From Bog-473 sp052148295 (GTDB lineage Bacteria; Actinomycetota; Acidimicrobiia; Acidimicrobiales; RAAP-2): a DNA stretch of 64,000 nucleotides. The notes below the pieces were generated by a model. The model searched no databases, was not told the origin of the DNA, and was given only the letters and a program-made list of their open reading frames with translations. The translations under genes were made by a program, and so were the position numbers. The stretch spans positions 1-64,000 of the forward strand of contig JBKQIP010000162.1 of NCBI GenBank assembly GCA_052148295.1, in the 5' to 3' direction. Below, in pieces: positions 18,217-30,378 of the stretch (positions are counted from its first letter, which is position 1; the number at the start of each line of letters is the position of its first letter).

Positions 18217-19074
18217 TCAGCCCATGAGGGCGGACAGCTCGGCGGCCAATGCGGCGGCCGCCGAGCGCAATTGTGAGGGTTCGGGTCCGGCGGCCAAGAG
18301 GGAGCGCGAGGTGCTGGCCAAGACGCTCCCGGGAGGGCAGTCGCCGAATCGGGCGGCCACGTCGGCCGGTCGCGCCCCTTGGGCACCGAGGCCGGGTGCC
18401 AAAATTACCCCTCCGAGCTGGGATAATGGGAAGGCGGAGGGAGGGAGCGTCGCACCGATCACCGCCCCGACGGTGCCGCTGGGGATATCGTCGGACGCGT
18501 TCCAGGCCGCGATCCCGGCCAGGATGGACTCCTCGACCGAGGCCCCCGAGGCCGTCACCGCCTCTTGCAGCGCACGGCCTTCGGGGTTCGAGCTCCGGGC
18601 CACCACAATCACTCCACGGCCGTTCCGCCCGGCCTGCGCCACCAGCGGAGCCAGGGCGGCCAGCCCGAGATACGGGTGCACGGTCACCGCGTCGGCCGCC
18701 AACGGGCCCAGTGCACCGACCCAGGCGTCGGCATAGGCCGCAGCCGTGGTGTCGATGTCGCCGCGTTTGGCGTCGGCGATGACGATCAGGTCGGCGGCCG
18801 CCGCATCGGAGATCAGGTGCTCGAGCACCGCCAGCCCGGCCGAGCCGTGCCGCTCGAAGAAGGCGACCTGCGGCTTGATCACCGGTACGACGCCGGTCCA
18901 CGCCTCCACGCAGATCCGGCCGAAGGCGCGCAACCCCTTCACGTCGTCGCTCAGGCCCCAGTCGTGCAGGAGTGCGGCCGACGGGTCGACGCCGGCACAC
19001 AGGGGACCCCGACGCGCCACGGCCCGGGCCACGCGGGCACCGAAGCTCGGTGGGGACCCCGGTTCCCGCGTCAT
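18217..19074 (-). CDS. pyrF: orotidine 5'-phosphate decarboxylase (type 2)
   Basis: PyrF makes UMP from OMP, the last step of de novo synthesis. This 285-residue protein is of the longer, actinobacterial type 2 family (TIGR02127). LCAGVDPS lies near residue 25, VIKPQVAFFERHG near 65, and the catalytic lysine is Lys103 in IADAKRGDI; GVILAPGLGAQG near the C terminus forms the phosphate site. Its ATG overlaps the pyrD stop (ATGA). Confidence 0.95.
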   Translation of the reverse strand: MTREPGSPPSFGARVARAVARRGPLCAGVDPSAALLHDWGLSDDVKGLRAFGRICVEAWTGVVPVIKPQVAFFERHGSAGLAVLEHLISDAAAADLIVIADAKRGDIDTTAAAYADAWVGALGPLAADAVTVHPYLGLAALAPLVAQAGRNGRGVIVVARSSNPEGRALQEAVTASGASVEESILAGIAAWNASDDIPSGTVGAVIGATLPPSAFPLSQLGGVILAPGLGAQGARPADVAARFGDCPPGSVLASTSRSLLAAGPEPSQLRSAAAALAAELSALMG

Positions 19075-20035
19075 GCCGGCCCGATCGCGGCGCCGGAGCC
19101 CGCCGCGGCACCGGAGCCCGCCGCGGCGCGGAGCCGCGCCGGCGACGTCCCGTTCCGGGCGCACCACCGGGCGAGTTGGCGCAACACCTTCCACGGGGCG
19201 CCGGGGTCGCGAAAGGTGGCGGTGCCCACCTGCACGGCGTCGGCGCCGGCCATCAGGAACTCGACGGCGTCCCGCCCCGAGGCCACGCCCCCCACGCCGA
19301 CGATGGCGGCCTCGGGGAAGGCGGCGCGGCACTCCCACACGGCCCGGACCGCCACCGGGTGCACCACCGCCCCCGAGAGTCCCCCGCCCCCGGCCCCGAG
19401 CACCGGGCGGCCGCTGCCCAGGTCGAGGGCCAGGCCGAGCAGGGTGTTGACCAGGGTCAGGCCGTCGGCCCCGCCCCGCAGGGCGGCACCGGCGATCTCG
19501 ACGATGTCGGGCACGTTCGGGCTCAATTTGGCCCAGCGCGGCAGGCCGCAGGCGGCGGCGGCGAGCGCCTCCTCGGTGGCGGGGGCCGAATGGGCGAACA
19601 TGCGGGAACGGTCTTCGACGTTGGGACAGCTCACGTTGACCTCGAGCGCCACCAGGGCCGGGCTGGCGGGGACGGCCTCGGCCAGCAGGGCGGCGGCGGC
19701 GGCGTACTCGGCGATGGTGCGGCCCCAGATGCTCACCACCACGCGGGCCCCCGAGGCCGAGAGCGCCGGCAGGTCGTTCTCGAGCCAGGCGGCCAGGCCG
19801 GGGCCCTGCAGCCCCACGCTGTTGAGCATGCCCGTGCCGACTTCGTGCACCCTCGGCGCCGGGTTGCCCGGCCACGGTGGGACGCACAACGATTTCACCA
19901 CGACGGCGCCCAGAGCGGCCAGGTCGCCGTAGTCGGACAGCTCGGTCCCGTGACCCGAGGTCCCCGATGCCGTCATGATCGGATTGGGCAGGCGCACCGG
20001 GCCCACCGCGGTGGACAGATCGGCCGGGGCGGGCC

Positions 20036-20039
<4 letters not shown>
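19071..20039 (-). CDS. pyrD: dihydroorotate dehydrogenase, class 1
   Basis: PyrD oxidises dihydroorotate to orotate using FMN. The 322-residue protein has VRLPNPIMTASGTSGHG at the N terminus, the NVSCPN motif with active-site loop residues, KLSPNVPDIVEIA with the FMN-binding lysine, VNTLLG, and VGVGGVASGRDAVEFLMAGADAVQVGTA for the FMN phosphate. It is a class 1 soluble form, not the quinone-linked class 2 found in many actinobacteria. The GTG overlaps the carB stop by GTGA. No pyrK partner lies beside it. The C terminus is a short Ala/Gly repeat tail. Confidence 0.94.
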
Positions 20040-23341
<3,302 letters not shown>

Positions 23342-23366
23342 GGTGCGGTTCCTCCGTCCGGCTCGC

Positions 23367-24476
23367 TCAGCGCGCTCTGTGGCGCGTGGTCGGGACGCGA
23401 CCGAGCAGGTCGCGGAACTCGGCGAAGAGGTAACGGGCGTCGTGCGGGCCGGGCGCCGCCTCCGGGTGGTACTGCACCGAGAACGCCGCCGCCTTGGGGC
23501 AGCGGAAGCCTTCGATCACGCCGTCGTTCAGGTTGACGTGGGTCACCTCGGCACCGGGCACGGAACCGGCCGCCACGGCATAGTTGTGATTCTGGCTGGT
23601 GATCTCCACCACGCCCGTCTCGAGGCGCTGCACCGGGTGATTCGCCCCGTGGTGGCCGAACGGCAGCTTGTAGGTCAGCCCACCGAGCGCGGCGGCCAGC
23701 AGCTGGTGGCCCAGGCAGATGCCGAAGATCGGCACCCGGCCGATCAGGTCGGCCACGGCGGCGATGGGTCCGCCCAGCGCGGCCGGATCGCCGGGTCCGT
23801 TGGAGAGGAAGACCCCGTCGGGCTCGAGGGAGAGGACCTCGGAGGCAGCGGTGCCCGCCGGCACCACGGTCACCGTGCCCAGGGCGGCCAGCTGGCGCAC
23901 CATCGTCGCCTTGACCCCGAAGTCGTAGGCGACGATCCGCACCGGCCCGGTGCCGTGGGTGGACGGCCCCGCCGTGGTGACGCCCGAGACCAGATCGGTC
24001 CCGTCGGTCCCGGGCGCCGCCGCCGCTGCGGCGCGGAGCTCGCTCTCGGGGGCCGTCCCGAAGGCGCAGGGCACGGCGCCGGCCGCGCGGAGATGGCGCG
24101 TCAGCCGCCGGGTGTCGACCCCGGTGATGGCGGAGACGCCGTGGCGGGCCAGGAACCCCTCGAGGCCCTCGGTGGACCGCCAGTTCGACGGGACGGTGGC
24201 CAGATCGCGCACCACCACCCCCCGGCAGTGGGGCCGGGGCGCTTCGTCGTCCTCAGCGTTGGTGCCGTAGTTCCCGATGTGGGTGCTGGTGAAGGCCACC
24301 ACCTGCCCGGCGTACGACGGGTCGGTGATGACCTCCTGATAGCCGGTCATGGCCGTGTTGAACACCAGCTCGCCCGAGGCGATCCGGTGCCCCGCGCCGG
24401 CCGCCTCCCCGGCGAAGACGGCCCCGTCGGCGGTCACCAGGAGCGCGGGCTGGCGGTCGGCCGCCGGCATGCTCAT
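23367..24476 (-). CDS. carA: carbamoyl-phosphate synthase small subunit
   Basis: CarA is the glutaminase subunit. In 369 residues it has the N-terminal domain with ELVFNTAMTGYQEVITDPSY, then the class I glutamine amidotransferase domain: GPGDP, nucleophile Cys in FGICLGHQLLA, and the His/Glu pair in SVQYHPEAAPGPHD. All catalytic residues are present. The start overlaps the pyrC stop by ATGA. Confidence 0.97.
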   Translation of the reverse strand: MSMPAADRQPALLVTADGAVFAGEAAGAGHRIASGELVFNTAMTGYQEVITDPSYAGQVVAFTSTHIGNYGTNAEDDEAPRPHCRGVVVRDLATVPSNWRSTEGLEGFLARHGVSAITGVDTRRLTRHLRAAGAVPCAFGTAPESELRAAAAAAPGTDGTDLVSGVTTAGPSTHGTGPVRIVAYDFGVKATMVRQLAALGTVTVVPAGTAASEVLSLEPDGVFLSNGPGDPAALGGPIAAVADLIGRVPIFGICLGHQLLAAALGGLTYKLPFGHHGANHPVQRLETGVVEITSQNHNYAVAAGSVPGAEVTHVNLNDGVIEGFRCPKAAAFSVQYHPEAAPGPHDARYLFAEFRDLLGRVPTTRHRAR

Positions 24477-25783
24477 CGCTGGGCCACGGCGTCGATCACC
24501 ACCGGCTCACCGCGCAGGATGGTGTGCCGCACCGCGCCGGTGAAGGTCCGTCCGGCGTAGGGCGTGTTGCGACTGCGGCTGGCCAGCCGGCCCGGGTCCA
24601 CCACGGTGGTGGCCGACGGATCGAAGACACAGAGATTGGCCGTGGCACCCACCTCGAGCGGCCCTCCCTGCGCGCTGTGGCCCGCGCTGCGGGCGTCGGT
24701 GGCGCCGAGCCCGGCGATGGCCGCCGGGCGGGAGCTCATGAGGGCGAAGATCCGCTCCGGTCCGAGCCGCGGCGACAGGACCTCCCAACAGACGGGCAGC
24801 GCCGTCTGCAGCCCGAGCATGCCGGGTGGCGCCTGATAGAACGGGGCGTCCTTGGCCTCCGGCGCGTGGGGCGCGTGGTCGGTGGCGATGGCGTCGATGG
24901 TGCCGTCGCAGAGCCCGGCGATGACCCCCGCCACGTCGTCGTCGGTGCGCAGGGGGGGGTTGACCTTGAAGACCGGGTCGTAGCCGGCCACGTCGGCATG
25001 GGTGAGGAGGATGTGGTGGGGCGCCGCCTCGGCCGTGACGGGCAATCCCTCCGCCTTGGCCGCCCGCACCAGCTGCACCGAACCCGAGGTCGAGAGATGG
25101 AGGAAGTGCATCCGAGCGCCGGTCAGGCGCACCAGCTGGATGTCCCGGGCCACCATCGACTCCTCGGCCGCGGCGGGTATGCCCGGCAGACCTAGCCGAC
25201 TCGACCAGCACCCCTCGTGCATGGCGCCCCCACCCGACAGGCGCTCGTCCTCACAGTGCTGGGCCAGCGTGACCCCGACCCCCTTGGCGTAGTCGAGGGC
25301 CCGCCGCATCAGGGCCCCGTCCTGGACGCCGGCCCCGTCATCGGTGAAGAGCCGGACGCCGAGGGCGGCCAACTCGCCGATCGGGGCGAGTGCCGTCCCG
25401 CGGCGGCCCACGGTGATGGCGCCGGACACGGCCACCTCGGCCGGCGCGCCGCGGCCGAGCGCCAGCACGTCGCGGGCGACGCCGGCCGTGTCGATCGGCG
25501 GCTCCGTGTTCGGCATGGCCACCACGGCGGTGTAGCCACCCAGGGCGGCGGACCGGGCCCCGCTCTCCACCGTCTCGGCCTCCTCACGCCCGGGTTGGCG
25601 GAGGTGCGCGTGCAGATCGACCAGGCCGGGACCGACCAGGCACCCCCCGGCATCGAGCACGAGCGCTCCCCGCGCCGGGTCGACGGCGTCGGCCAGCTCG
25701 ACGACGACACCTCCCCGCACCCCCACGTCGAGCCGGCGGAGCCCCTCCGCCGTCACCACGGAGCCACCCCGGATCACCATCAT
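24473..25783 (-). CDS. pyrC: dihydroorotase
   Basis: PyrC cyclises carbamoyl aspartate to dihydroorotate. It is a class I (long) dihydroorotase of about 436 residues: metal ligands His58 and His60 in DLHAHLRQPG, AMPNTEPPID, HCED and AEAAPHHILLTH with histidines, and the catalytic Asp in ATDHAPH. Two ATG codons stand in a row (25783, 25780); a GTG at 25813 that overlaps the pyrB stop is an alternative that would couple the two genes. Confidence 0.95.
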   Translation of the reverse strand: MMVIRGGSVVTAEGLRRLDVGVRGGVVVELADAVDPARGALVLDAGGCLVGPGLVDLHAHLRQPGREEAETVESGARSAALGGYTAVVAMPNTEPPIDTAGVARDVLALGRGAPAEVAVSGAITVGRRGTALAPIGELAALGVRLFTDDGAGVQDGALMRRALDYAKGVGVTLAQHCEDERLSGGGAMHEGCWSSRLGLPGIPAAAEESMVARDIQLVRLTGARMHFLHLSTSGSVQLVRAAKAEGLPVTAEAAPHHILLTHADVAGYDPVFKVNPPLRTDDDVAGVIAGLCDGTIDAIATDHAPHAPEAKDAPFYQAPPGMLGLQTALPVCWEVLSPRLGPERIFALMSSRPAAIAGLGATDARSAGHSAQGGPLEVGATANLCVFDPSATTVVDPGRLASRSRNTPYAGRTFTGAVRHTILRGEPVVIDAVAQR

Positions 25784-25805
25784 GGGCTCAGCCCCGACCG
25801 CGGGT

Positions 25806-26789
25806 TCAGCCACGCGGCTCGCCTCCCGCCCCGTCCCCGCCCAAGAGGAGGAACAGGATGGCCATGCGCACCGCGACACCGTTGGTGACCTGTTGGGTGA
25901 CGACGGTGCGCGGCAGGTCGGCCACGTCCGAGGCGATCTCGACGCCCCGCACCATGGGGCCGGGATGGGTGACGATGGCCGAGTCCCCCAGTCGCGCCAC
26001 CCGTCGCGCCGTGAGGCCCCACCCGGCCGTGTACTCGCGCAGGCTGGGCACGAACGAACCGCTGCCCCGCTCCGCCTGGAGGCGGAGGAGCGACACCACG
26101 TCGGCATCGGCCAGGGCGGTATCGAGGTCGGGGGCGACCTCCACCGGCCACCCGTCCAGGGACGGGGGGAGCAGGCTCCCCGGTGCGGCCAGCGTGACGT
26201 GCGCCCCCAGGGCGCTGTAGGCCAACACCTCGGAACGCGCCACCCGACTGTGCCGGATGTCGCCGACGATCAGCACGCGCAGTCCCTCGAAGCAGTCGGT
26301 GCCCAGTTCCTCGGGTGCCACCCCCTTGCGCTCGGCCAGCACCTGGCGCACGGTGAAGCAATCCAACAGGGCCTGCGTCGGATGCTCGTGCCAGCCGTCA
26401 CCGGCGTTGATCACCCGGGCGCGGGTGGTCCACCGGGCCACCTGGTGCGGAGCCCCGGACGAGGCGTGCCGGATGATCAGCGCGTCGATGCCCAAGGCCT
26501 CGACGGTCTCGACCGTGTCGCGCAGGGACTCGCCCTTCTTGACCGAGGAGCTGGCCACCGCCAGCGACAGCACGTCGGCCGAGAGCCGCTTCGCCGCCGT
26601 CTCGAAAGAGAGGCGGGTGCGGGTGGACTCCTCGAAGAACAGGATGGCCACCACCTTGCCGCGCAGCGTGGGGACCTTGGGCATGGAGCGTCGCTCGACC
26701 TCGGCGAAGGCCTCGGCGACCCGGAGCACCTCGGCGATGCCGTCGGGACCCAGGTCGGCCACGGAGAGCAGGTGCTGGGGCGTCGTCAC
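25806..26789 (-). CDS. pyrB: aspartate carbamoyltransferase catalytic subunit
   Basis: PyrB joins carbamoyl phosphate and aspartate, the committed step of pyrimidine synthesis. It shows the phosphate-binding FFEESTRTRLSF, the KKGESLRDT loop, IRHASSGAPH, GDGWHEHPTQALLD and HPGPMVRGVE. I chose the GTG at 26789 (327 aa), which overlaps the pyrR stop by GTGA. No regulatory chain (pyrI) is present nearby, as usual in bacteria that use PyrR. Confidence 0.96.
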   Translation of the reverse strand: MTTPQHLLSVADLGPDGIAEVLRVAEAFAEVERRSMPKVPTLRGKVVAILFFEESTRTRLSFETAAKRLSADVLSLAVASSSVKKGESLRDTVETVEALGIDALIIRHASSGAPHQVARWTTRARVINAGDGWHEHPTQALLDCFTVRQVLAERKGVAPEELGTDCFEGLRVLIVGDIRHSRVARSEVLAYSALGAHVTLAAPGSLLPPSLDGWPVEVAPDLDTALADADVVSLLRLQAERGSGSFVPSLREYTAGWGLTARRVARLGDSAIVTHPGPMVRGVEIASDVADLPRTVVTQQVTNGVAVRMAILFLLLGGDGAGGEPRG

Positions 26790-27355
26790 TTGTCCTCCAG
26801 CGTGCCGATCCACACGCCGTCATCGCCCACGTCGACCATCTCCTCGCGGTTGGTCGGGAGGTTCTTCCCGACGAAGTCGGGACGAATGGGGAGCTCCCGG
26901 TGCCCGCGGTCGACCATGACGGCCAGCTGCACCGCCCTGGCCCGGCCGAAGTCGTTCAGGGCGTTGAGGGCGGCCCGTATGGTGCGACCGGTGAAGAGCA
27001 CGTCGTCGACCAGGACGACCACCTTGCCGGCCAGGTCGACCGGGATGTTGGTCACCGCCTCGGGAAGCACCGGCCGCAACCCGATGTCGTCGCGGTAGAA
27101 GGCGACGTCGAGACAGCCGAGGTCGATGTCGACCCCTTCGATCTGGCCCAGCACCTGTGCCATACGGGTGGCCAGCGGTACGCCGCCCGTCTGGAGACCG
27201 ACCAGGACCACGTCCTCGACTCCCCCGTTGCGCTCGACGATCTCGTGCGCCATCCGGGTCAGGGCGCGCTGCACGTCGGCCGGGGTGAGCGCCTGGGAGT
27301 GGGCCACGAACACGCCCCCGAGGGGCCGCGTGTGACTGCGTTCGCGTTCGGCCAC
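26786..27355 (-). CDS. pyrR: bifunctional pyr operon regulator / uracil phosphoribosyltransferase
   Basis: PyrR binds pyr mRNA when UMP is plentiful and also has uracil phosphoribosyltransferase activity. In this 189-residue protein the PRPP-binding loop is VVVLVDDVLFTGRTIRAAL, preceded by LVGLQTGGVPLA. The GTG at 27355 has a strong AGGAGGAG ribosome site four bases away; the open frame upstream is the leader. A PyrR-type hairpin lies immediately before that ribosome site, consistent with translational control of the operon as shown for mycobacteria. Confidence 0.95.
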   Translation of the reverse strand: MAERERSHTRPLGGVFVAHSQALTPADVQRALTRMAHEIVERNGGVEDVVLVGLQTGGVPLATRMAQVLGQIEGVDIDLGCLDVAFYRDDIGLRPVLPEAVTNIPVDLAGKVVVLVDDVLFTGRTIRAALNALNDFGRARAVQLAVMVDRGHRELPIRPDFVGKNLPTNREEMVDVGDDGVWIGTLEDK

Positions 27356-27371
27356 TGCTCCTCCTGTCCGT

Positions 27372-27391
27372 GTGAGCCTCACGGGACTCAC
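27372..27391 (-). promoter_or_regulatory. PyrR-binding hairpin in the pyr leader
   Basis: On the minus strand GTGAG-TCCCGTGAGG-CTCAC forms a 5-bp stem around a loop that matches the conserved UCCnGNGAGG core of PyrR-binding RNA loops. It ends eight bases before the AGGAGG ribosome site of pyrR, so a bound PyrR could block ribosome entry. There is no room or T-run for a Bacillus-style attenuator; translational repression, as in mycobacteria, is the better model. The element lies just past the glycosyltransferase stop. Confidence 0.7.
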
Positions 27392-27398
27392 TTCACGG

Positions 27399-28841
27399 TC
27401 AGGCCAGTACCTTATCGCGCGCCCGCCGGTCAGGCTGCGGTTCGCGGACCGAGCGGGTGGCACGCCGCCGATGGTGCCACCCGGCGACGGCGTCGATCCC
27501 GGCGGCGGCCAGGATGACCAGGCACACCTCGAAAGGTGCGCGGAAGCGGACGATGCCGTAGGAGAGGGCGGCGACGACGGTCAGCGCCACCGCCGGTACC
27601 AGGAGAGGCCACTGCACCAGTCGCCGCCGCCTCAGGTGCGCCATCCCGAGCCCGGCCAGGGGCAGGAGCGCGTAGTACATCACCAGACCGGCCAGGGCCG
27701 CACCCTCGGGGCGACCCTCGGCGACGTCGTCACGGGCCATCTGCACCGGCATGTACAAATCCCACAGGCGGGCCACGCGCGCCACCATCACCACCGGGAG
27801 ACGGCTCTCGTGACGGGAGACGTAGTGCGTGGCCCGCTGCTGGCGCTCCGCCGACCGTTCCGATTCGTCCCCGCTGAGCCCCGGCGGCTGGGCACAGCGG
27901 AGACTCCACGTTCCGATGTCGGCCCCGTAGTACGTCTGTGGGCAGTTGGCCCCGAGCAGGACCAATCCCTCGCCGGTGCTGACCAGCGTGGTGTCGTGGA
28001 AGGAGACCAGGTTCCGGCCGACCCAGGGCATGACGGTGACCAGGCAGACGGCGACGCCCAGGCCGGCCAGCCCCACCCGTCTGCGCCAGCGGACCGTGCG
28101 GCACGCCAAGGCGGCCGGGATCAGGATGAGAGGGACGAAGAGGGCGAGCTCCGCCCGGTCCAGGATCTCCAGCCCGCAGGCCAGGCCCACCAGCGCCGCG
28201 TGCCACGCCGTGGGCTCCCGGAGCAGCCGGTAGACCCCCAGGAGGATGAGGGCCATCAGCAGCATCGACAGGGTCTCCGACATGACGATGCCGTTGGGCA
28301 TCCACATGTTGGGATAGACCGACGCCAGCACGGCAGCAACGATCCCCACGCGTGGACCGGCGACGGACCGGCCGAGGAGGCCTACCAGCACCACCACGAC
28401 GACACCGAGTACGGCCATGGTCAGCCGTTGGGGGACCTCGCCGGCGTGGAACCCGAAGAGATAGGTGGCCGGCACGATGGCCAGGCTGGTCAAGGGGGGA
28501 TGCGCGGCGGAGGGCCCGTGGCCGAAGATGACCGGGAAGAAGTGCCCCCGAGTCATGTAGACGGCTTCGGCGTTGTACCACAGCGAGTCGTAGATGCGGG
28601 GGGCCTCGCGCGAGGTGAAGACGAGCACGTACACCACCCGTATGGCCAGGGCGAACCCGGTGACGGCGAGGAGCGTGGGCCAGAAGGGCAGGCGAGCTCC
28701 CGCCACCCCAAGACCGGGTTCGTCGGCGGGCTCCGCGGCGGGGTCGTCGGCGGGCTCCGCGGGGGGAACGAGGTCCGCGAGCCCGACCACGGGCTCCCCG
28801 CCTGGCGCCGGCAGGGCGCGGTCGATCTCGAGCTCAGACAT
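27399..28841 (-). CDS. GT-C membrane glycosyltransferase (ArnT/PMT-like)
   Basis: This 480-residue integral membrane protein has a cytosolic N-terminal tail rich in PADDP/PADEP repeats (about 20-45) followed by about 9-11 hydrophobic segments. The first luminal loop holds REAPRIYDSLWYN with acidic residues in the position of the GT-C catalytic aspartate, and HPPLTSL. It resembles dolichyl/polyprenyl-phosphate-mannose-dependent transferases (GT39/GT83, PMT_2 superfamily). Donor and acceptor cannot be told. It precedes pyrR but makes no metabolic sense in the pyr operon; probably a cell-envelope enzyme. Confidence 0.8.
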   Translation of the reverse strand: MSELEIDRALPAPGGEPVVGLADLVPPAEPADDPAAEPADEPGLGVAGARLPFWPTLLAVTGFALAIRVVYVLVFTSREAPRIYDSLWYNAEAVYMTRGHFFPVIFGHGPSAAHPPLTSLAIVPATYLFGFHAGEVPQRLTMAVLGVVVVVLVGLLGRSVAGPRVGIVAAVLASVYPNMWMPNGIVMSETLSMLLMALILLGVYRLLREPTAWHAALVGLACGLEILDRAELALFVPLILIPAALACRTVRWRRRVGLAGLGVAVCLVTVMPWVGRNLVSFHDTTLVSTGEGLVLLGANCPQTYYGADIGTWSLRCAQPPGLSGDESERSAERQQRATHYVSRHESRLPVVMVARVARLWDLYMPVQMARDDVAEGRPEGAALAGLVMYYALLPLAGLGMAHLRRRRLVQWPLLVPAVALTVVAALSYGIVRFRAPFEVCLVILAAAGIDAVAGWHHRRRATRSVREPQPDRRARDKVLA

Positions 28842-28891
28842 CTACACCTTGGACGCTAGGCCACCGCGGCCGGGGCCACCGGGCCGTGCCG

Positions 28892-29281
28892 CTACCGCGC
28901 GATGACGTCGTCGTAGGCGCGTAGCCGGTTGGCCAGCGCACCCATGATCCCGAGGGCGAAGGTGGGCGACTCGTGCACCAGGAACAAGAAGAGCTTCTGG
29001 TCGACCTCGGCCAGCTCCGTCTCGACCGTGGCGACGGCCGTGACGTTGCGCGGCAGGTGATCGATCAGCGCCCGCTCGCCGAAGACGTCGTTCGTCCCCA
29101 GCGTGGCGACCACCACGCGGCCCTTGCGGAGCTCCACGGTCCCCTCGACGATGCCGTACATCAGCGTCCCCGTCTCCCCCTCCTCGTAGATCGTCTCCCC
29201 GGCGGCCACGATCCGGTGATCGGGTGCATTGAGGAAGAGCGAGTGCGACTGGGTGCGGCCGCCGGCTGGGATGGGACACAT
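28892..29281 (-). CDS. single-domain cyclic nucleotide-binding protein
   Basis: At 129 residues this is just one cyclic-nucleotide-binding (CAP/cNMP) beta-roll: AGETIYEEGETGTLMYGIVEGTVELRKG, then the phosphate-binding cassette FGERALIDHLPRNVTAVA with the conserved Glu and Arg, and a C-terminal helix. There is no helix-turn-helix or enzyme domain, so it is not a CRP-type regulator; it may sense cAMP/cGMP and act on a partner. A TAGGCT -10-like box ends nine bases before the ATG. Confidence 0.85.
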   Translation of the reverse strand: MCPIPAGGRTQSHSLFLNAPDHRIVAAGETIYEEGETGTLMYGIVEGTVELRKGRVVVATLGTNDVFGERALIDHLPRNVTAVATVETELAEVDQKLFLFLVHESPTFALGIMGALANRLRAYDDVIAR

Positions 29282-29327
29282 TTCGCCCCAAGCCTATTGA
29301 GCGACCGACCCCGAGATGCTGCCCATC

Positions 29328-29369
29328 GGGGTTGCAAAATCGGCCCACGGCAGATCGCCGCGCAACCCC
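29328..29369. repeat. inverted repeat GGGGTTGC...GCAACCCC
   Basis: Two perfect 8-base arms (29328-29335 and 29362-29369) lie in the 120-base gap between nusB and the cyclic-nucleotide-binding gene, upstream of the latter. This could be an operator or an RNA hairpin with a 26-base loop. No function is assigned. Confidence 0.4.
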
Positions 29370-29384
29370 CATTTCCCTCGAGCG

Positions 29385-29398
29385 GCCTCAGCCGAGGC
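29385..29398 (-). terminator. hairpin after nusB (GCCTC-GGCT-GAGGC)
   Basis: A 5-bp GC stem with a four-base loop starts three bases after the nusB stop, on the transcribed strand. There is no T-run, as is common for actinobacterial terminators. It may end the long aro-pepQ-efp-nusB transcript. Confidence 0.4.
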
Positions 29399-29401
29399 TG
29401 C

Positions 29402-29806
29402 TCAGCCCGGACGCACCTCGGCGGCGATGGTGGACAGGACGCCGTTGACGAAGGACCCCGAATCGTCGGTGGAGTAGGTCTTGGCCAACTCCACCGCTTC
29501 GTCGAGGACCACCGCCGTGGGCGGGCCGTCGGGGTCGAGGAGCTCGGCCACCGCCAGGCGCAGGACCAGGCGGTCGATGACCGCCATGCGGTCGAGCGGC
29601 CACCCGACCGATGCGGCCCCGATCCGCGTGTCCGCCTCCTCGCCGGTGCTCACGGTCCACTGCAGCAGGGTCCACACGTAGGGATCGGGCTCCACCGGCA
29701 GGTCCGCCAGCACTTGCAGCGGGCTCACGCCCTTGAGCTCGGCCTCGTAGAGGAGGGACAGGGCCCGCTCCCTCTGCTGGTGGCGGGATGCGCCCGTCTC
29801 GGCCAC
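29402..29806 (-). CDS. nusB: transcription antitermination factor NusB
   Basis: NusB with NusE (S10) binds boxA RNA and supports rRNA transcription. The 134-residue all-helical protein shows RHQQRERALSLLYEAEL at the N terminus, the core RMAVIDRLVLRLAVAELL, and AVVLDEAVELAKTYSTDDSGSFVNGVL, the family hallmark. It follows efp after 11 bases, the standard efp-nusB order in actinobacteria. Confidence 0.95.
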   Translation of the reverse strand: MAETGASRHQQRERALSLLYEAELKGVSPLQVLADLPVEPDPYVWTLLQWTVSTGEEADTRIGAASVGWPLDRMAVIDRLVLRLAVAELLDPDGPPTAVVLDEAVELAKTYSTDDSGSFVNGVLSTIAAEVRPG

Positions 29807-29817
29807 GGTGGCCGGGC

Positions 29818-30378
29818 TCAGGCCCTAGTCAGGTACTCGCCGGAACGGGTGTCGACCTTGATGGCATCGCCGGGGTTGACGAAGAGGGGGACCTGGACGA
29901 CCAAGCCGGTCTGGAGGGTGGCGGGCTTGCGGGCCCCCGACACCCGGTCACCTTGGAAGCCGGGCTCGGTCTCGGACACCTTCAGCTCCACCGAGGCCGG
30001 CAGCTCGACGCCGACGATCTCCCCGTTGTACATCTGCAGGTTGACCTCGTCGCCCTCCTTCAGGTACTGCGGGGCGGTGCCCAGGGCGTCGGGCGCGGCC
30101 TGCATCTGCTCGTAGCTGGTCGTGTCCATGAACACGTAGTCCGCCCCGTCGCGGTAGAGGAACTGCATGTCCCGCTTGTCGATGATGGCCTGATCGAGCT
30201 TCTCGTCGGCCCGGTAGGTCCGTTCGATCACGGCGCCGTTGCGCAGGTTCTTGAGCTTGGTACGGACGAACGCCCCACCCTTGCCCGGCTTGACGTGCTG
30301 GAACTCCACCACGCTGAAGAGTCCCTCGGGCAGGTTGAGGCTCATGCCGTTCTTCAGGTCGTTAGTCGAGACTGCCAT
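29818..30378 (-). CDS. efp: elongation factor P
   Basis: EF-P relieves ribosome stalling at polyproline stretches. The 186-residue protein has all three beta-barrel domains; the tip loop is HVKPGKGGAFVRTKLKN, with the modifiable lysine in PGKGGA. The C-terminal DAIKVDTRSGEYLTRA is the family signature. Its ATG lies 17 bases inside the end of the aminopeptidase gene. Confidence 0.97.
   Translation of the reverse strand: MAVSTNDLKNGMSLNLPEGLFSVVEFQHVKPGKGGAFVRTKLKNLRNGAVIERTYRADEKLDQAIIDKRDMQFLYRDGADYVFMDTTSYEQMQAAPDALGTAPQYLKEGDEVNLQMYNGEIVGVELPASVELKVSETEPGFQGDRVSGARKPATLQTGLVVQVPLFVNPGDAIKVDTRSGEYLTRA

Noticed and set aside
27399..28841. Glycosyltransferase as a member of the pyr operon
   Set aside because: The PyrR hairpin and ribosome site lie between its stop and pyrR, and its function is unrelated; it is more likely a neighbour transcribed through.
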